DNA of 64,000 nucleotides from the NCBI GenBank assembly GCA_902506565.1, contig LR732703.1, positions 4,140,709-4,204,708 on the forward strand, in the 5' to 3' direction. Numbering within the stretch: position 1 is the stretch's first letter; every line of letters starts with the position of its first letter. Source of the DNA: Burkholderiales bacterium 8X (GTDB lineage: Bacteria; Pseudomonadota; Gammaproteobacteria; Burkholderiales; Burkholderiaceae_C). The notes below the pieces were generated by a model, which had not been told where the DNA came from, ran no database searches, and saw only the letters and a program-made list of their open reading frames with translations. Position numbers and translations under genes: made by a program. This document shows, piece after piece, positions 42,280 through 50,957 of this stretch.

Positions 42280-43464
42280 TTAATGGCCTTCACCGAGGTT
42301 GCCGATATGCTCGCCTTGGCCATCATAAATATCACCGCTTCTTGGATCGACTGAGCAATTGTCCGCGGCCCGTGATCCTGGTTTCCCTCGATTGCCGCGC
42401 TTGATGTCGTGAAAAATATCAACAGCGTCGGGAACTCCATTTCTTCGCCCCCACTCTTTTGATCCAGCAATCGCATCGATGGCCCCGGAAGGCCGAGCGG
42501 ACCCGTCCGCTTGAAGCATGGGCCCTGTGACATACCATCCGGCGGCCGCACCAATAGCAGTGCCGACCAAACCACCTGCGATCGTGCCGGGCGGTCCGAA
42601 CGCGCTGCCTGCTCCTGCTCCTAAAACAGCACCTCGAAGGCCGAAAGCAACCGGGTTCAGCCCTTTTGAATCTGCCCACTGCAAGGGGTTGTCGTAGCCA
42701 AAGTTGACCCTGCTCCATCCGCCATCAAGGCCTATGGGATCGGGCTGTATATATCTGCCAGTCGTCGAGCTGTACGTCCGGAAGTAGTTGTAGCTCAATC
42801 CACTCTCGACATCGAAGTACTGCCCGTCATACCGCTTGTTGTACTCAAGCGCAGCAACATTCGTCACTCCGGCATTACGCGCGACCTCCGGATCCGCAAA
42901 CCGATTCGCAGCCTGCGTCGGCTTGTCATCCCCGAACGCCGAGTACGCCCACTGCCACACCACCTGCCCCTGCTCGTCCGTGATCCGCCGGGGCGTATTC
43001 AGGTGATCGCTGCTCACCGCGAACCGCTTGCCGTTCACGACCGCAGCGATCGGCATCGGCCCACCCGCCGTCGGCAGGTAGATATGCCGCACGCTCTGCG
43101 TGCTGTTCGCGCCACCCGTGCCGGTCTCGGCGATGAGGCTTCCCTGCTCGTCGTAGGTGAAGACGGTGCCGAGCCTCTGCGCATCGCTCGCCGCCGGCTG
43201 CCACAGCTGCGCGAAGAAGCCGAGCAGGGTCTGCATGAAGCTGTTGTCGGCCTCGTCGCCGGCGCTCGGCGGGAACTGCGGCTCGGTCTTGAAGACCCGC
43301 TGGCCGAGCGCGTTGCCGTCGGCGTAGCGGATGCTCTCGTAGAGGTAGCTGCGGGCCTGGCCGTCGGCTGCGGTTGCAGTGCCGAGGTTGCCGCTGCTGT
43401 CGTAGCCATAGCGAACGGCGCGGCCACCGCTGGCGTTGACGCTCGCAAGGCGGTCCTGTGCCAA
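42280..43464 (-). CDS. RHS-family toxin, 5'-truncated core with C-terminal polymorphic domain
   Basis: About 394 residues remain of a protein that is normally over 1300. They hold the last YD repeats (RYGYDSSGNLGTATAADGQ), the core segment ending YNYFRTYSSTTGRYIQPDPI then GLDGGWSRVNFGYDNPLQWA, a Gly/Ala hydrophobic linker (GAGAGSAFGPPGTIAGGLVG), and a C-terminal domain ending CSVDPRSGDIYDGQGEHIGN. The upstream frame is open only back to a TAG near 43500, so the N-terminal secretion part is missing; a TTG at 43464 is the nominal start. The C-terminal activity is unknown to me. The DUF4279-like gene follows directly. Without a T6SS/VgrG partner or N-terminus it is probably a recombination donor, not a secreted toxin. 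Confidence 0.75.
   Translation of the reverse strand: MAQDRLASVNASGGRAVRYGYDSSGNLGTATAADGQARSYLYESIRYADGNALGQRVFKTEPQFPPSAGDEADNSFMQTLLGFFAQLWQPAASDAQRLGTVFTYDEQGSLIAETGTGGANSTQSVRHIYLPTAGGPMPIAAVVNGKRFAVSSDHLNTPRRITDEQGQVVWQWAYSAFGDDKPTQAANRFADPEVARNAGVTNVAALEYNKRYDGQYFDVESGLSYNYFRTYSSTTGRYIQPDPIGLDGGWSRVNFGYDNPLQWADSKGLNPVAFGLRGAVLGAGAGSAFGPPGTIAGGLVGTAIGAAAGWYVTGPMLQADGSARPSGAIDAIAGSKEWGRRNGVPDAVDIFHDIKRGNRGKPGSRAADNCSVDPRSGDIYDGQGEHIGNLGEGH
43096..43215 (-). repeat. RHS core segment forming an inverted repeat with 41451-41570
   Basis: This is the in-gene copy (minus strand) of the 120-bp RHS core segment, differing from the inverted copy at only four positions. It lies inside the truncated RHS gene. 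Recombination between the two copies would flip the 1.5 kb in between, including the RHS C-terminus and the DUF4279-like gene. Confidence 0.85.
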
Positions 43465-43520
43465 AAGAGCTTCAACCCCCGCAGCAACCTCAACTTCTCT
43501 CTACACCTCACTTCGCTGCG

Positions 43521-43667
43521 ATCAGCGAAGCCTTCGATTATGACACGGTTTTGATAAGACCGGCAACTTTTTTTCGCTTTTCTCTGCTTGTTAGCTTTGC
43601 AGTCTTTCAACCGCTGCCGCCGAGCCGAGTTATCAGCGAAGCCCTCGATTATTGCACCGTCTTGATA
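43521..43667. repeat. Two 36-bp imperfect direct repeats upstream of the truncated RHS gene
   Basis: Units at 43521-43556 and 43632-43667 match at 31 of 36 positions with a 111-bp period; both begin ATCAGCGAAGCC. Read on the minus strand each encodes an IIEGFAD-like heptapeptide, but the frame between them carries no recognisable domain. The rest of the 370 bp between the RHS remnant and the ABC-F gene holds no gene I can support. Confidence 0.6.
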
Positions 43668-43833
43668 ACCCACCAAACCGTCTGGATTTAACTCCGTCTG
43701 GTCTGGCTGCGTTCACCAAGGTGTTCGCTGCATTAGCCGAGCCCACGAGTATATGACATTTCAGAGACTGCTCGGCTGCAGCCGCTTCGAAACTTCTCTG
43801 GCGCCGTCCGTCCGCTTCGATAATCCGCCGCTC

Positions 43834-45804
43834 ATGGCACTTATCACCCTCATCGACGCCCAGCTCGCGTTCGGGCATGTCCCGCTGCTGGACCACGCAG
43901 ACTTTTCTCTCATCGAATCCGAACGGATAGGGCTCATCGGGCGCAACGGGACCGGAAAGTCTTCCTTGCTGAAGATCCTTGCCGGCTTCGAGAAGCCCGA
44001 CGATGGCACCCTTCAGTATCAGCAAGGCGTTCGCGTGGCCTACGTCGCACAAGAACCTCAGCTCGACCCCGAGTCCAGCGTGTTCTCGGCGGCGAGCAAG
44101 GGCCTTGCCGATGTGATCGCCATTCGAGACCTCTATCTCTCCGGCGCGCAGGACATCGATCTCGATGCGCTGCAATCGCAGATCGAGGCGCAGGATGCCT
44201 GGAATTGGGAGCAGCGCGTCGACGAGACGCTGCAGCGCCTGCGCCTCGATCCGACAGCCATCGTGCGCGACCTTTCCGGCGGCACCCGCAAGCGCGTGGC
44301 GCTCGCCCAAGCCTTGGTCGCTGCGCCGGATGTACTGCTGCTCGATGAGCCGACCAATCACCTTGACCTCGATTCGATCGAGTGGCTCGAGAACCTGTTG
44401 ATCGACTTCAAGGGCAGCATCGTCACGATCACCCACGACCGGAGCTTCTTGAATCGGGTGGCGACCCGCATCGTCGAACTCGACCGCGGCAAGCTGTCGT
44501 CGTACCCCGGCAACTTCGAGCAATATCTGGCGCAGAAAGAAGAACAACTCGCCCAGGAGGCCGTGATCAGCGCCAAGGCGGACAAGCTGCTGGCGCAGGA
44601 AGAGATCTGGATTCGCAAAGGCGTCGAAGCTCGCCGCACGCGGAGCCAGAGCCGCATCGGTCGCCTCGAGGCTTTGCGCGCCAAGCGCCGCGCTCGCCGG
44701 GAAGTCGTCGGCAGCGTGAACCTCGACGTCGCATCGGGCGCGCCCAGCGGCAAGATCGTCGCCGAACTGTCATCGGCATCGAAGGCCTTCGGCGAGAAGG
44801 TCGTGATCCGCGACTTCAGCGGCACGATTCTCCGTGGCGACAAGGTCGGCTTGATCGGCCCCAACGGCGCCGGCAAGACCACTCTCCTGAAGCTGATCCT
44901 CGGCGAGCTCGAGCCCGACAACGGCAAGGTTCGACGCGGCACCAATTTGCAAGTCGCTTACTTCGACCAGATGCGGGAAGCACTCGATCTCGATGCCACG
45001 CTGGAAGACTTCATCAGTCCCGGCAGCGAATGGATCGAAATCGGAAGCCAGCGCAAGCACGTCAAGAGCTACTTGTCCGACTTCCTGTTCTCACCCGCCA
45101 GGGCGCTGTCGCCGGTTCGCTCGTTGAGCGGCGGGGAACGCAACCGCCTGCTGCTTGCACGGCTCTTTGCGAGGCCCGCCAATGTGCTGGTGCTCGACGA
45201 GCCCACCAACGACCTGGACATCGATACGCTCGAGTTGCTCGAGGAACTGCTGCAGTCCTACGAAGGAACGGTGTTCCTCGTGAGCCACGATCGCACCTTC
45301 CTCGACAACGTGGTCACCAGCACGATCGCGTTCGAGGGCGATGGTCGCTGGCGCGAGTACGAAGGCAGCGTGCAGGATTGGCTGATCCAATCGCGCAGGT
45401 CCCGCGAAATGGCAGCCCAGCGACTGGCGGCGGAGGCGGCGACAGCGACGGCGGCTTCGGCCTCGAAGTCGGACGGTGGATCCAGCGCCGTGCAGGCAGT
45501 CTCCGCAGCATCGGCATCGGCATCGGCATCGGCGTCAACATCGGCATCAGCGCAGACGCCAACGCCGCCGCCTCGCAAGAAGCTCAGCTACAAGGACCAG
45601 CGCGAGTTGGAGATCCTTCCCCAACGGATTGCAGCGCTCGAAGACGAGCAACGCCGCATCAACGAGATCCTCGAGCACGAAGGCGGCGCCATCTTCGGCG
45701 CGGAGCCTTCGCGAGCCGCCGAGCTCAGCGCGCGACATGCCCAAATCGAGGAAGAACTGCTCGGCGCATTGGAGCGCTGGGAAGAACTCACAAGCGCCGG
45801 CTGA
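43834..45804 (+). CDS. ABC-F family ATPase (Uup/EttA-like)
   Basis: The 656-residue soluble protein has two ABC domains and no membrane segment. Domain 1 carries Walker A GRNGTGKSSLL, signature LSGGTRKRVALAQAL, and Walker B VLLLDEPTNHLDLDSIEWLE. Domain 2 carries GPNGAGKTTLL, LSGGERNRLLLARL and VLVLDEPTNDLDIDTLELLE. The inter-domain linker is basic and helical. A C-terminal coiled coil (LSYKDQRELEILPQRIAALE) with an Ala/Ser hexamer-repeat linker is typical of Uup. Uup-like proteins act on ribosomes or DNA branch structures. The ATG at 43834 begins MALITLIDAQLAFG; an upstream extension has no family character. Confidence 0.9.
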   Translation: MALITLIDAQLAFGHVPLLDHADFSLIESERIGLIGRNGTGKSSLLKILAGFEKPDDGTLQYQQGVRVAYVAQEPQLDPESSVFSAASKGLADVIAIRDLYLSGAQDIDLDALQSQIEAQDAWNWEQRVDETLQRLRLDPTAIVRDLSGGTRKRVALAQALVAAPDVLLLDEPTNHLDLDSIEWLENLLIDFKGSIVTITHDRSFLNRVATRIVELDRGKLSSYPGNFEQYLAQKEEQLAQEAVISAKADKLLAQEEIWIRKGVEARRTRSQSRIGRLEALRAKRRARREVVGSVNLDVASGAPSGKIVAELSSASKAFGEKVVIRDFSGTILRGDKVGLIGPNGAGKTTLLKLILGELEPDNGKVRRGTNLQVAYFDQMREALDLDATLEDFISPGSEWIEIGSQRKHVKSYLSDFLFSPARALSPVRSLSGGERNRLLLARLFARPANVLVLDEPTNDLDIDTLELLEELLQSYEGTVFLVSHDRTFLDNVVTSTIAFEGDGRWREYEGSVQDWLIQSRRSREMAAQRLAAEAATATAASASKSDGGSSAVQAVSAASASASASASTSASAQTPTPPPRKKLSYKDQRELEILPQRIAALEDEQRRINEILEHEGGAIFGAEPSRAAELSARHAQIEEELLGALERWEELTSAG

Positions 45805-45891
45805 GGCTCCGGCCGGGTGTTGTCCGACCGACGCGCGATCGCTGTTGAGCTATACATCCTGCTACCCCCGAAACGGAAGCTCGCCCACAGC

Positions 45892-47751
45892 ATGAACCAG
45901 CCCCTGCACCGCATGCCGCTCCTCGATCGAGTCCGCGGCTGCGCTGCAGCCGTGCTGGTCGCCGTTTTCCTGGCCGCCGGCTGTGCCGAGTTGCCGAAGA
46001 ACGTCGAACGGCCGATTTCCACCGCGGTGCAACCGACCGTCGACAGCTCGCTGGCCACGCTGGTCGCGCAGCGCCGGCAAGCCACCAGCACGCGCTACGA
46101 ATCCGGCTTCATGCTGCTTGCCGGACCGCCCGCGGCCTACGGCAGCCGCCTGGCGCTCGCCGAAGGTGCGCAGAAGACGCTCGACCTCCAGTACTACGCC
46201 ATCCATGCCGATGCGAGCACGGCGCGACTCCTCACCGCGGTCCGCGAAGCCGCTCGCCGCGGCGTGCGCGTGCGAATCCTCCTGGACGACTTCCACAGCA
46301 CCGGCCGCAATGCAGCCGTGATGGGGCTCGCCTTCGTTCCGAACATCGAGATGCGGATGTTCAACCCGGTCGCGGGCGCACGCGGATCGACGCTCGGGCG
46401 GCTGTGGGGCACGCTCAGCGATGCCGCACGGGTGCAGCAGCGGATGCACAACAAGCTCTTCGTTGCGGACAACGTGCTGGGCATCACCGGCGGCCGCAAT
46501 CTGGGCGACGCCTATTTCGGCAACGACAAGAAAGGCAACTTCATCGACCTCGACGTGCTCGCCGCCGGGCCGATCGTGCAAGACCTTTCGCGCAGTTTCG
46601 ACAGCTACTGGAACAACGAGCGCGCCTATCCCGTGCAGTCGCTGGTCACGCCGGAGGAACTGGCAAAGATTCGCAAGTCGACCGAATCCGAGCAAGCCAA
46701 GCCGGTATCGAACGACGGCGAACGCCCGTCCCAACCGCCGGATGGCGAGCCTCGCCCGGATCCCGATGCGCCGCCCACCGCCGAGCAACGCGCCTGGGCC
46801 TGGGACCAGAAGCCACTCGATCTCCGCACTGCGCAGTTCGTCTGGGCGCCGGCCATCGTGCTGGCGGACAAGCCCGGCAAGATCGCCGCCGAGTCGGGTT
46901 CGGACGCCGGGCAAGCGCCGGCCGCTCCGGCTCCGGCTCCGGCTCCGGCTGCAACATCGAACCTGAACCCCTCCGCAAACCCGCGCGCGGCAGGCGATCC
47001 AGCTTCGTTAGTGCCGAGCCGCGAGAGATTCCTCGCCAACGCCGCGGCCGTGGCTTCGAACGAGGAAACGGTGGTGGAGGGCCTGCTGCAGCTCATGGGC
47101 CAGGCCCGTCGCGACCTGTTGATCGTGTCGCCCTACTTCGTGCCCGGTCCGGACATGAAGCAGGCCTTCGCCGCCGCACGGGCGCGAGGCGTCCGCATTC
47201 GCGTTCTCACCAACTCGCTCGCATCGAACGATGCGCCGATCGCTCATGTGGGTTATGCCCGCCACCGCGAGGATCTGCTGGCAGCAGGCATCGAGCTGTA
47301 CGAGTTGCGCAGCGACCAGGCGAATCTCGGCAGCGCTTTCGGAAGTGGGTCGGGAAGTGGTTCGGGCAGCGGATCGAACGCCGGGGCAAGCTCGGTGGCG
47401 GGCAGCAGCGTCGCGGGCGAGTCGCGGTCGATGCTGCATTCCAAGTTCCTGATCCAGGATGGCCAGCTGCTGACGATCGGCTCGATGAACCTCGACCTGC
47501 GCTCGCAGTTGCAGAACACCGAGATCGCCTTGCTGATACGCAGCAGGGAACTCTCCCGCGCGGCGACCGAGCAGGTCGAGAACGCCTTGCGCCGAGGTGC
47601 CTGGCGGGTGGAGAAGACGCCGAGCGGACTGATCTGGCGCGCCCCTCCCGAGAGCAAGCTCGAAGACGCGCGAACCGAGCCCGATTCGAGCGCGAGCCTT
47701 CGCTTGTTGCTGCGGCTGGTCGGCCCGCTCGCGCCGGACGAACTGCTCTAG
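45892..47751 (+). CDS. Phospholipase D family lipoprotein (cardiolipin-synthase-like)
   Basis: The 619-residue protein has a lipoprotein signal (LVAVFLAAGC, lipobox LAAGC) and two PLD catalytic HKD motifs: MHNKLFVADNVLGITGGRN and LHSKFLIQDGQLLTIGSMN. The first motif is followed by GDAYFGNDKKGNFIDLDVLA, as in PLD-type cardiolipin synthases. Two low-complexity linkers (Pro-Ala near residue 345, Gly-Ser near residue 485) separate the halves. It is probably an outer- or inner-membrane-attached phospholipase/phosphatidyltransferase. The ATG at 45892 gives the lipobox at the expected distance. Confidence 0.88.
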   Translation: MNQPLHRMPLLDRVRGCAAAVLVAVFLAAGCAELPKNVERPISTAVQPTVDSSLATLVAQRRQATSTRYESGFMLLAGPPAAYGSRLALAEGAQKTLDLQYYAIHADASTARLLTAVREAARRGVRVRILLDDFHSTGRNAAVMGLAFVPNIEMRMFNPVAGARGSTLGRLWGTLSDAARVQQRMHNKLFVADNVLGITGGRNLGDAYFGNDKKGNFIDLDVLAAGPIVQDLSRSFDSYWNNERAYPVQSLVTPEELAKIRKSTESEQAKPVSNDGERPSQPPDGEPRPDPDAPPTAEQRAWAWDQKPLDLRTAQFVWAPAIVLADKPGKIAAESGSDAGQAPAAPAPAPAPAATSNLNPSANPRAAGDPASLVPSRERFLANAAAVASNEETVVEGLLQLMGQARRDLLIVSPYFVPGPDMKQAFAAARARGVRIRVLTNSLASNDAPIAHVGYARHREDLLAAGIELYELRSDQANLGSAFGSGSGSGSGSGSNAGASSVAGSSVAGESRSMLHSKFLIQDGQLLTIGSMNLDLRSQLQNTEIALLIRSRELSRAATEQVENALRRGAWRVEKTPSGLIWRAPPESKLEDARTEPDSSASLRLLLRLVGPLAPDELL

Positions 47752-47794
47752 GCAGACCAACTGCTCCAGGCGGACCAACTGCTTCAGCCGGGCG
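47743..47794. repeat. 18-bp tandem repeat across the convergent gene ends
   Basis: Two full units (47743-47760 and 47761-47778, CTGCTCTAGGCAGACCAA and CTGCTCCAGGCGGACCAA) and a partial third cover the PLD stop codon (47749-47751) and the MocR-type gene stop (47784-47786). Copy-number changes would keep the frame. Confidence 0.65.
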
Positions 47795-49298
47795 CCTTGC
47801 TCCCGCCGGGCAACATGGCGCTCGACAGGGCGCGCAGGGTCGAACGTTGCGCGCCGCCGGCAGCGGCCTGGTCCCGCACCTGAGCGAACACCTTCCAGAA
47901 GGTGGCGTCCTGCGCAGTCGCGAAGTTGATCCGCATGAGCGTGCTCGGCGGCCGACGCGCATGGAACAGCGAGCCCGGCGCGAGCAGGTAGCCCTCGTCG
48001 AGCATGCGCTGGGTGAGCGCATCCGTATCGACGCCGGTGTCCACCCAGCCGAACAGGCCGGCCGGCTCCGACGCAAGGCTGCAGCCGGCAGCCAGGGCGA
48101 GCTTGACGGTACGGCCGCGGGCGCCGTCCAGCCGCAGGCGGATGCGATCGGCATGCCGCCGCAGCTGGCCCTGGTCGATGCACCAGGCCAACGCGCGTTC
48201 GAAGAGCGAGGGCGTGGTCAGCGTGGCGAGCAGCTTGGTCTCGAGCAGGCGCCCGATCAGTTCCGGCGAGGCGGCCATGAACCCGATCCGCCAGTTGGGC
48301 GCCAGGATCTTCGCGAAGCCGCTGACATAGATCGTGCGGCGAAGGCCATCCAGCGCGCTCAGACGCGTCGCGTGCTCGTGCGCGAGATGGCTGTAGGTGT
48401 CGTCCTCGACGATGTGGAAGTCATGCTTGTTGGCCAGTTGCAGGATCCGGTGGGCGGAGTGCGGCGCCAGGCTGTAGCCGGTCGGGTTGTGCAGCACGCT
48501 CACGCTCACGAAGAGCTTGGGCCGATGACCTTCGCCGGCGCTGCAATAGCGCTCCATCACGTCGAGGTCGGGGCCGTCCGCACGTCGCGGCACCGGAAGG
48601 ATCCGCATGCCGAGCGCCTCGAGCCGGGCGAATTCGAGCGCCCATCCCGGCTCCTCGACCATCACCGGATCGCCGGGTCGAAGCATGGTTCGGCTGACGA
48701 TGTCGAGCGCGTGGGTGGCGCCGACGGTCGTGACGATCTGCTCCGGACCGGCCGGCACGTTGATCGCGGCCAGCTTCGACGCCAGGCTGCGGCGCAATCC
48801 GCCATCACCGGCCGGTTCGCCGTACTGCAGCGAGAACTCGCGCAGCGCCTTGCCGCTGGTCACCCGCCGGACCGCCGTCGCCATGAAGTCCGACTCGAGC
48901 CAATCGGGCGGAAAGACGCCCATGCCGGGCTGCGGCTTGTCGCTCGGCCGGTGGAACATGCCGCGGATCAGGGTACTGGCGTCGGCCGCCACCGGCGGCG
49001 GTTCGGCGGGATGCACCGAGCTCCTGGCAAAGGGCACCAGGGCGATGCCCGAAGGCCCCGCTGTCGCTGCCGCATCCCGCACGAAAAAACCCCGTTGTCG
49101 CCGAGCCTCGACAAGGCCCTGTGCCAAAAGCTGGTCGTAGGCCGCGACGACGGTATGCGGGCTCACGCCCTGCTGCCTTGCACATTCGCGCACCGAAGGC
49201 AGGCGGGCGCCCGGCGCGAGCAGGCGATTGCGGATGCGTTCGGCAAAGCGATCGGCAAGCTGCGAAGTCAGCGAATGGGTCGAAGTGCGGGTCAGCAT
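47784..49298 (-). CDS. MocR/PdxR-type regulator (GntR HTH fused to aminotransferase-like domain)
   Basis: The 504-residue protein has an N-terminal GntR winged helix (LADRFAERIRNRLLAPGARL, PSVRECARQQGVSPHTVVAA) and a fold-type I aminotransferase domain (TVGATHALDIVSRTML; VSVSVLHNPTGYSLAP; DDTYSHLAHEHAT; YVSGFAKILAPNWRIGF). Lys in SGFAK is the expected PLP-binding lysine. MocR proteins sense amino-acid derivatives through the PLP domain. It is divergent from the LysE/EamA/aminotransferase cluster and probably its activator. An 11-bp-spaced direct repeat lies in the gap. Confidence 0.92.
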   Translation of the reverse strand: MLTRTSTHSLTSQLADRFAERIRNRLLAPGARLPSVRECARQQGVSPHTVVAAYDQLLAQGLVEARRQRGFFVRDAAATAGPSGIALVPFARSSVHPAEPPPVAADASTLIRGMFHRPSDKPQPGMGVFPPDWLESDFMATAVRRVTSGKALREFSLQYGEPAGDGGLRRSLASKLAAINVPAGPEQIVTTVGATHALDIVSRTMLRPGDPVMVEEPGWALEFARLEALGMRILPVPRRADGPDLDVMERYCSAGEGHRPKLFVSVSVLHNPTGYSLAPHSAHRILQLANKHDFHIVEDDTYSHLAHEHATRLSALDGLRRTIYVSGFAKILAPNWRIGFMAASPELIGRLLETKLLATLTTPSLFERALAWCIDQGQLRRHADRIRLRLDGARGRTVKLALAAGCSLASEPAGLFGWVDTGVDTDALTQRMLDEGYLLAPGSLFHARRPPSTLMRINFATAQDATFWKVFAQVRDQAAAGGAQRSTLRALSSAMLPGGSKAPG

Positions 49299-49353
49299 GG
49301 GCGGCTTCTGTGTCGATGACGCAACCGATACAGCTGGGCCGGTTGTTCGCCAA

Positions 49354-49370
49354 ACTGTACTGTCACTGTA
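49354..49370. promoter_or_regulatory. Direct repeat, candidate MocR-family binding site
   Basis: ACTGTA occurs at 49354-49359 and 49365-49370, an 11-bp step that is one helical turn, in the gap between the divergent regulator and LysE genes. MocR/PdxR regulators are known to bind direct repeats. Assignment is by position. Confidence 0.5.
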
Positions 49371-49398
49371 ATGGTCGACAAGTTTAGAGTCGACGCCG

Positions 49399-49998
49399 AT
49401 GAACTGGCAAGAATTCACCGCCCTGCTGGTGCTGGCCTCGGCGATGAGCTTCTCGCCCGGGCCGAACACCACGTTGTCGACCACCCTCGCAGCCAACCGC
49501 GGCCTGCGCGGCGCCATGCCCTTCGTGCTCGCCGTCCCGATCGGATGGTCGATGCTGCTGCTGCTGAGCGCAGCCGGCGTGGGCGCCCTGGTCGTCGCTG
49601 CGCCGTCCCTGCGCTGGGCGATCAAGGCGCTCGGCGTCGGGTATCTCTTCTGGCTTTCATGGAAGCTGTCGCAGAGCGGCACCCTCCGCTCCGACGAAGC
49701 GGCCAACCTTTCGGTGAGCTTCACGCAAGGCGTGATGCTGCAGTTCCTGAACATCAAGGCCTGGCTGCTCGCGCTCACCTTGGTCGCAGGCTGGGTGGCC
49801 GGCAGGCCCGATCCGCTGCTGCGCTTGTCGATCCTGCTGCCAGTGATGCTGGCCTATGCGTTCGCGAGCAACCTGGCCTACGCCCTGGTCGGTGCCTTGC
49901 TCCGCCAGTGGCTCGCGCACGGCCGACGGCTGCTCTGGTTCAACCGGGCCATGGCGGCGGTGCTGGTCGCGACGGCCTGCTGGTTGCTCACGATATGA
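49399..49998 (+). CDS. LysE-family amino-acid/metabolite exporter
   Basis: The 199-residue protein has about six membrane segments and the LysE/RhtB pattern SFSPGPNTTLSTTLAANRGL near the N-terminus, then GVGYLFWLSWKLSQ and the motif LQFLNIKAWLLALTLVAGWV. It probably exports an amino acid or a related small molecule across the inner membrane. It begins the plus-strand cluster opposite the MocR regulator. Its stop overlaps the next gene start (ATGA). Confidence 0.9.
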   Translation: MNWQEFTALLVLASAMSFSPGPNTTLSTTLAANRGLRGAMPFVLAVPIGWSMLLLLSAAGVGALVVAAPSLRWAIKALGVGYLFWLSWKLSQSGTLRSDEAANLSVSFTQGVMLQFLNIKAWLLALTLVAGWVAGRPDPLLRLSILLPVMLAYAFASNLAYALVGALLRQWLAHGRRLLWFNRAMAAVLVATACWLLTI

Positions 49999-50957
49999 AG
50001 GTCCAGGACCAGACCCTCGGGCTGTGGTTGGGCGTGCTCGGCGTCGCGATCTTCGCCGTGACCTTGCCGATGACCCGGCTGGCCACCGGCACGCAGGCGG
50101 CGCCGCAGCTCTCGCCCTGGTTCGTGACCCTTGGCCGTGCCGGCCTGGCAGGACTCCTGTCGCTGATCTTCCTGCTCGCGACCCGATCCTCGTTGCCAGA
50201 ACGCCGGCATTGGCGTCCGCTCGGCATCGCGATGCTGGGCAACGCGATCGGCTATCCGCTGCTCCTGGCTTTCGCGCTGCGCCTGGTGAGTGCCAGCCAT
50301 GCAGCGGTGGTCACCGCGCTGCTGCCCCTCGTGACCGCGGCCTGCGCTGCCTGGGTGCTGCGCCAACGGGCGCCGGTCAGCTTCTGGGCCTGCGCGGTCG
50401 CAGGCAGCGCCCTGGTGCTGGTGTTCTCCGCGCTGCGCGCGAGCGAGTCAGGGAGCGGCTTCGGCTTCGCCTGGGGCGACCTGCTGCTGGTGGCCGGGGT
50501 CTTCGCAGCCTCGCTCGGCTACATCTACGGCGCGCAGGTCACGCCGGCGCTCGGGGCCGAGCGGGTCATCTGCTGGGTCTGCGTCATGACCTTGCCGGTC
50601 ACGCTGCCCGCCGCCTGGTGGCTCTGGCCCGAGGGCGAGATCTCGCTTTCCGCCTGGCTCGGCTTCGGCTACGTCGGCGTGTTCTCGATGTGGCTCGGCT
50701 TCTTCGCCTGGTACCGCGGGCTGGCCATGGGTGGCGCGCTTCGCGTCAGCCAGACGCAGCTGCTGCAGCCGTTCCTGTCGATCCTGGCTGCCGTGCCGCT
50801 GCTCGGCGAACGCATCGACCTGCTCACCCTTGCATTCGCGGCCGGTGTCGTCGCGACGGTCATGGCCGGCAAGAAGTTTTCCCAACCCGGCGGACGCATC
50901 GGCAGTGCCGCCGCGGCTCGCTCCCCTCGTCTCCCCAAGGAAGGAAAAGAAGCATGA
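49995..50957 (+). CDS. EamA/DMT-family transporter
   Basis: The 320-residue protein has ten predicted hydrophobic segments in two EamA repeats (WFVTLGRAGLAGLLSLIFLL; FAWYRGLAMGGALRVSQTQL and LQPFLSILAAVPLLGERIDL). DMT exporters export amino acids or metabolites. It shares a start/stop overlap with the LysE gene upstream and with the aminotransferase gene downstream. The C-terminal about 20 residues are a hydrophilic tail ending just inside the aminotransferase start. Confidence 0.9.
   Translation: MKVQDQTLGLWLGVLGVAIFAVTLPMTRLATGTQAAPQLSPWFVTLGRAGLAGLLSLIFLLATRSSLPERRHWRPLGIAMLGNAIGYPLLLAFALRLVSASHAAVVTALLPLVTAACAAWVLRQRAPVSFWACAVAGSALVLVFSALRASESGSGFGFAWGDLLLVAGVFAASLGYIYGAQVTPALGAERVICWVCVMTLPVTLPAAWWLWPEGEISLSAWLGFGYVGVFSMWLGFFAWYRGLAMGGALRVSQTQLLQPFLSILAAVPLLGERIDLLTLAFAAGVVATVMAGKKFSQPGGRIGSAAAARSPRLPKEGKEA

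Noticed and set aside
46404-49319. A 971-codon plus-strand open frame
   Set aside because: It overlaps the PLD and MocR genes, which have clear motifs; the alternative translation is antisense/frame-shifted low-complexity sequence.
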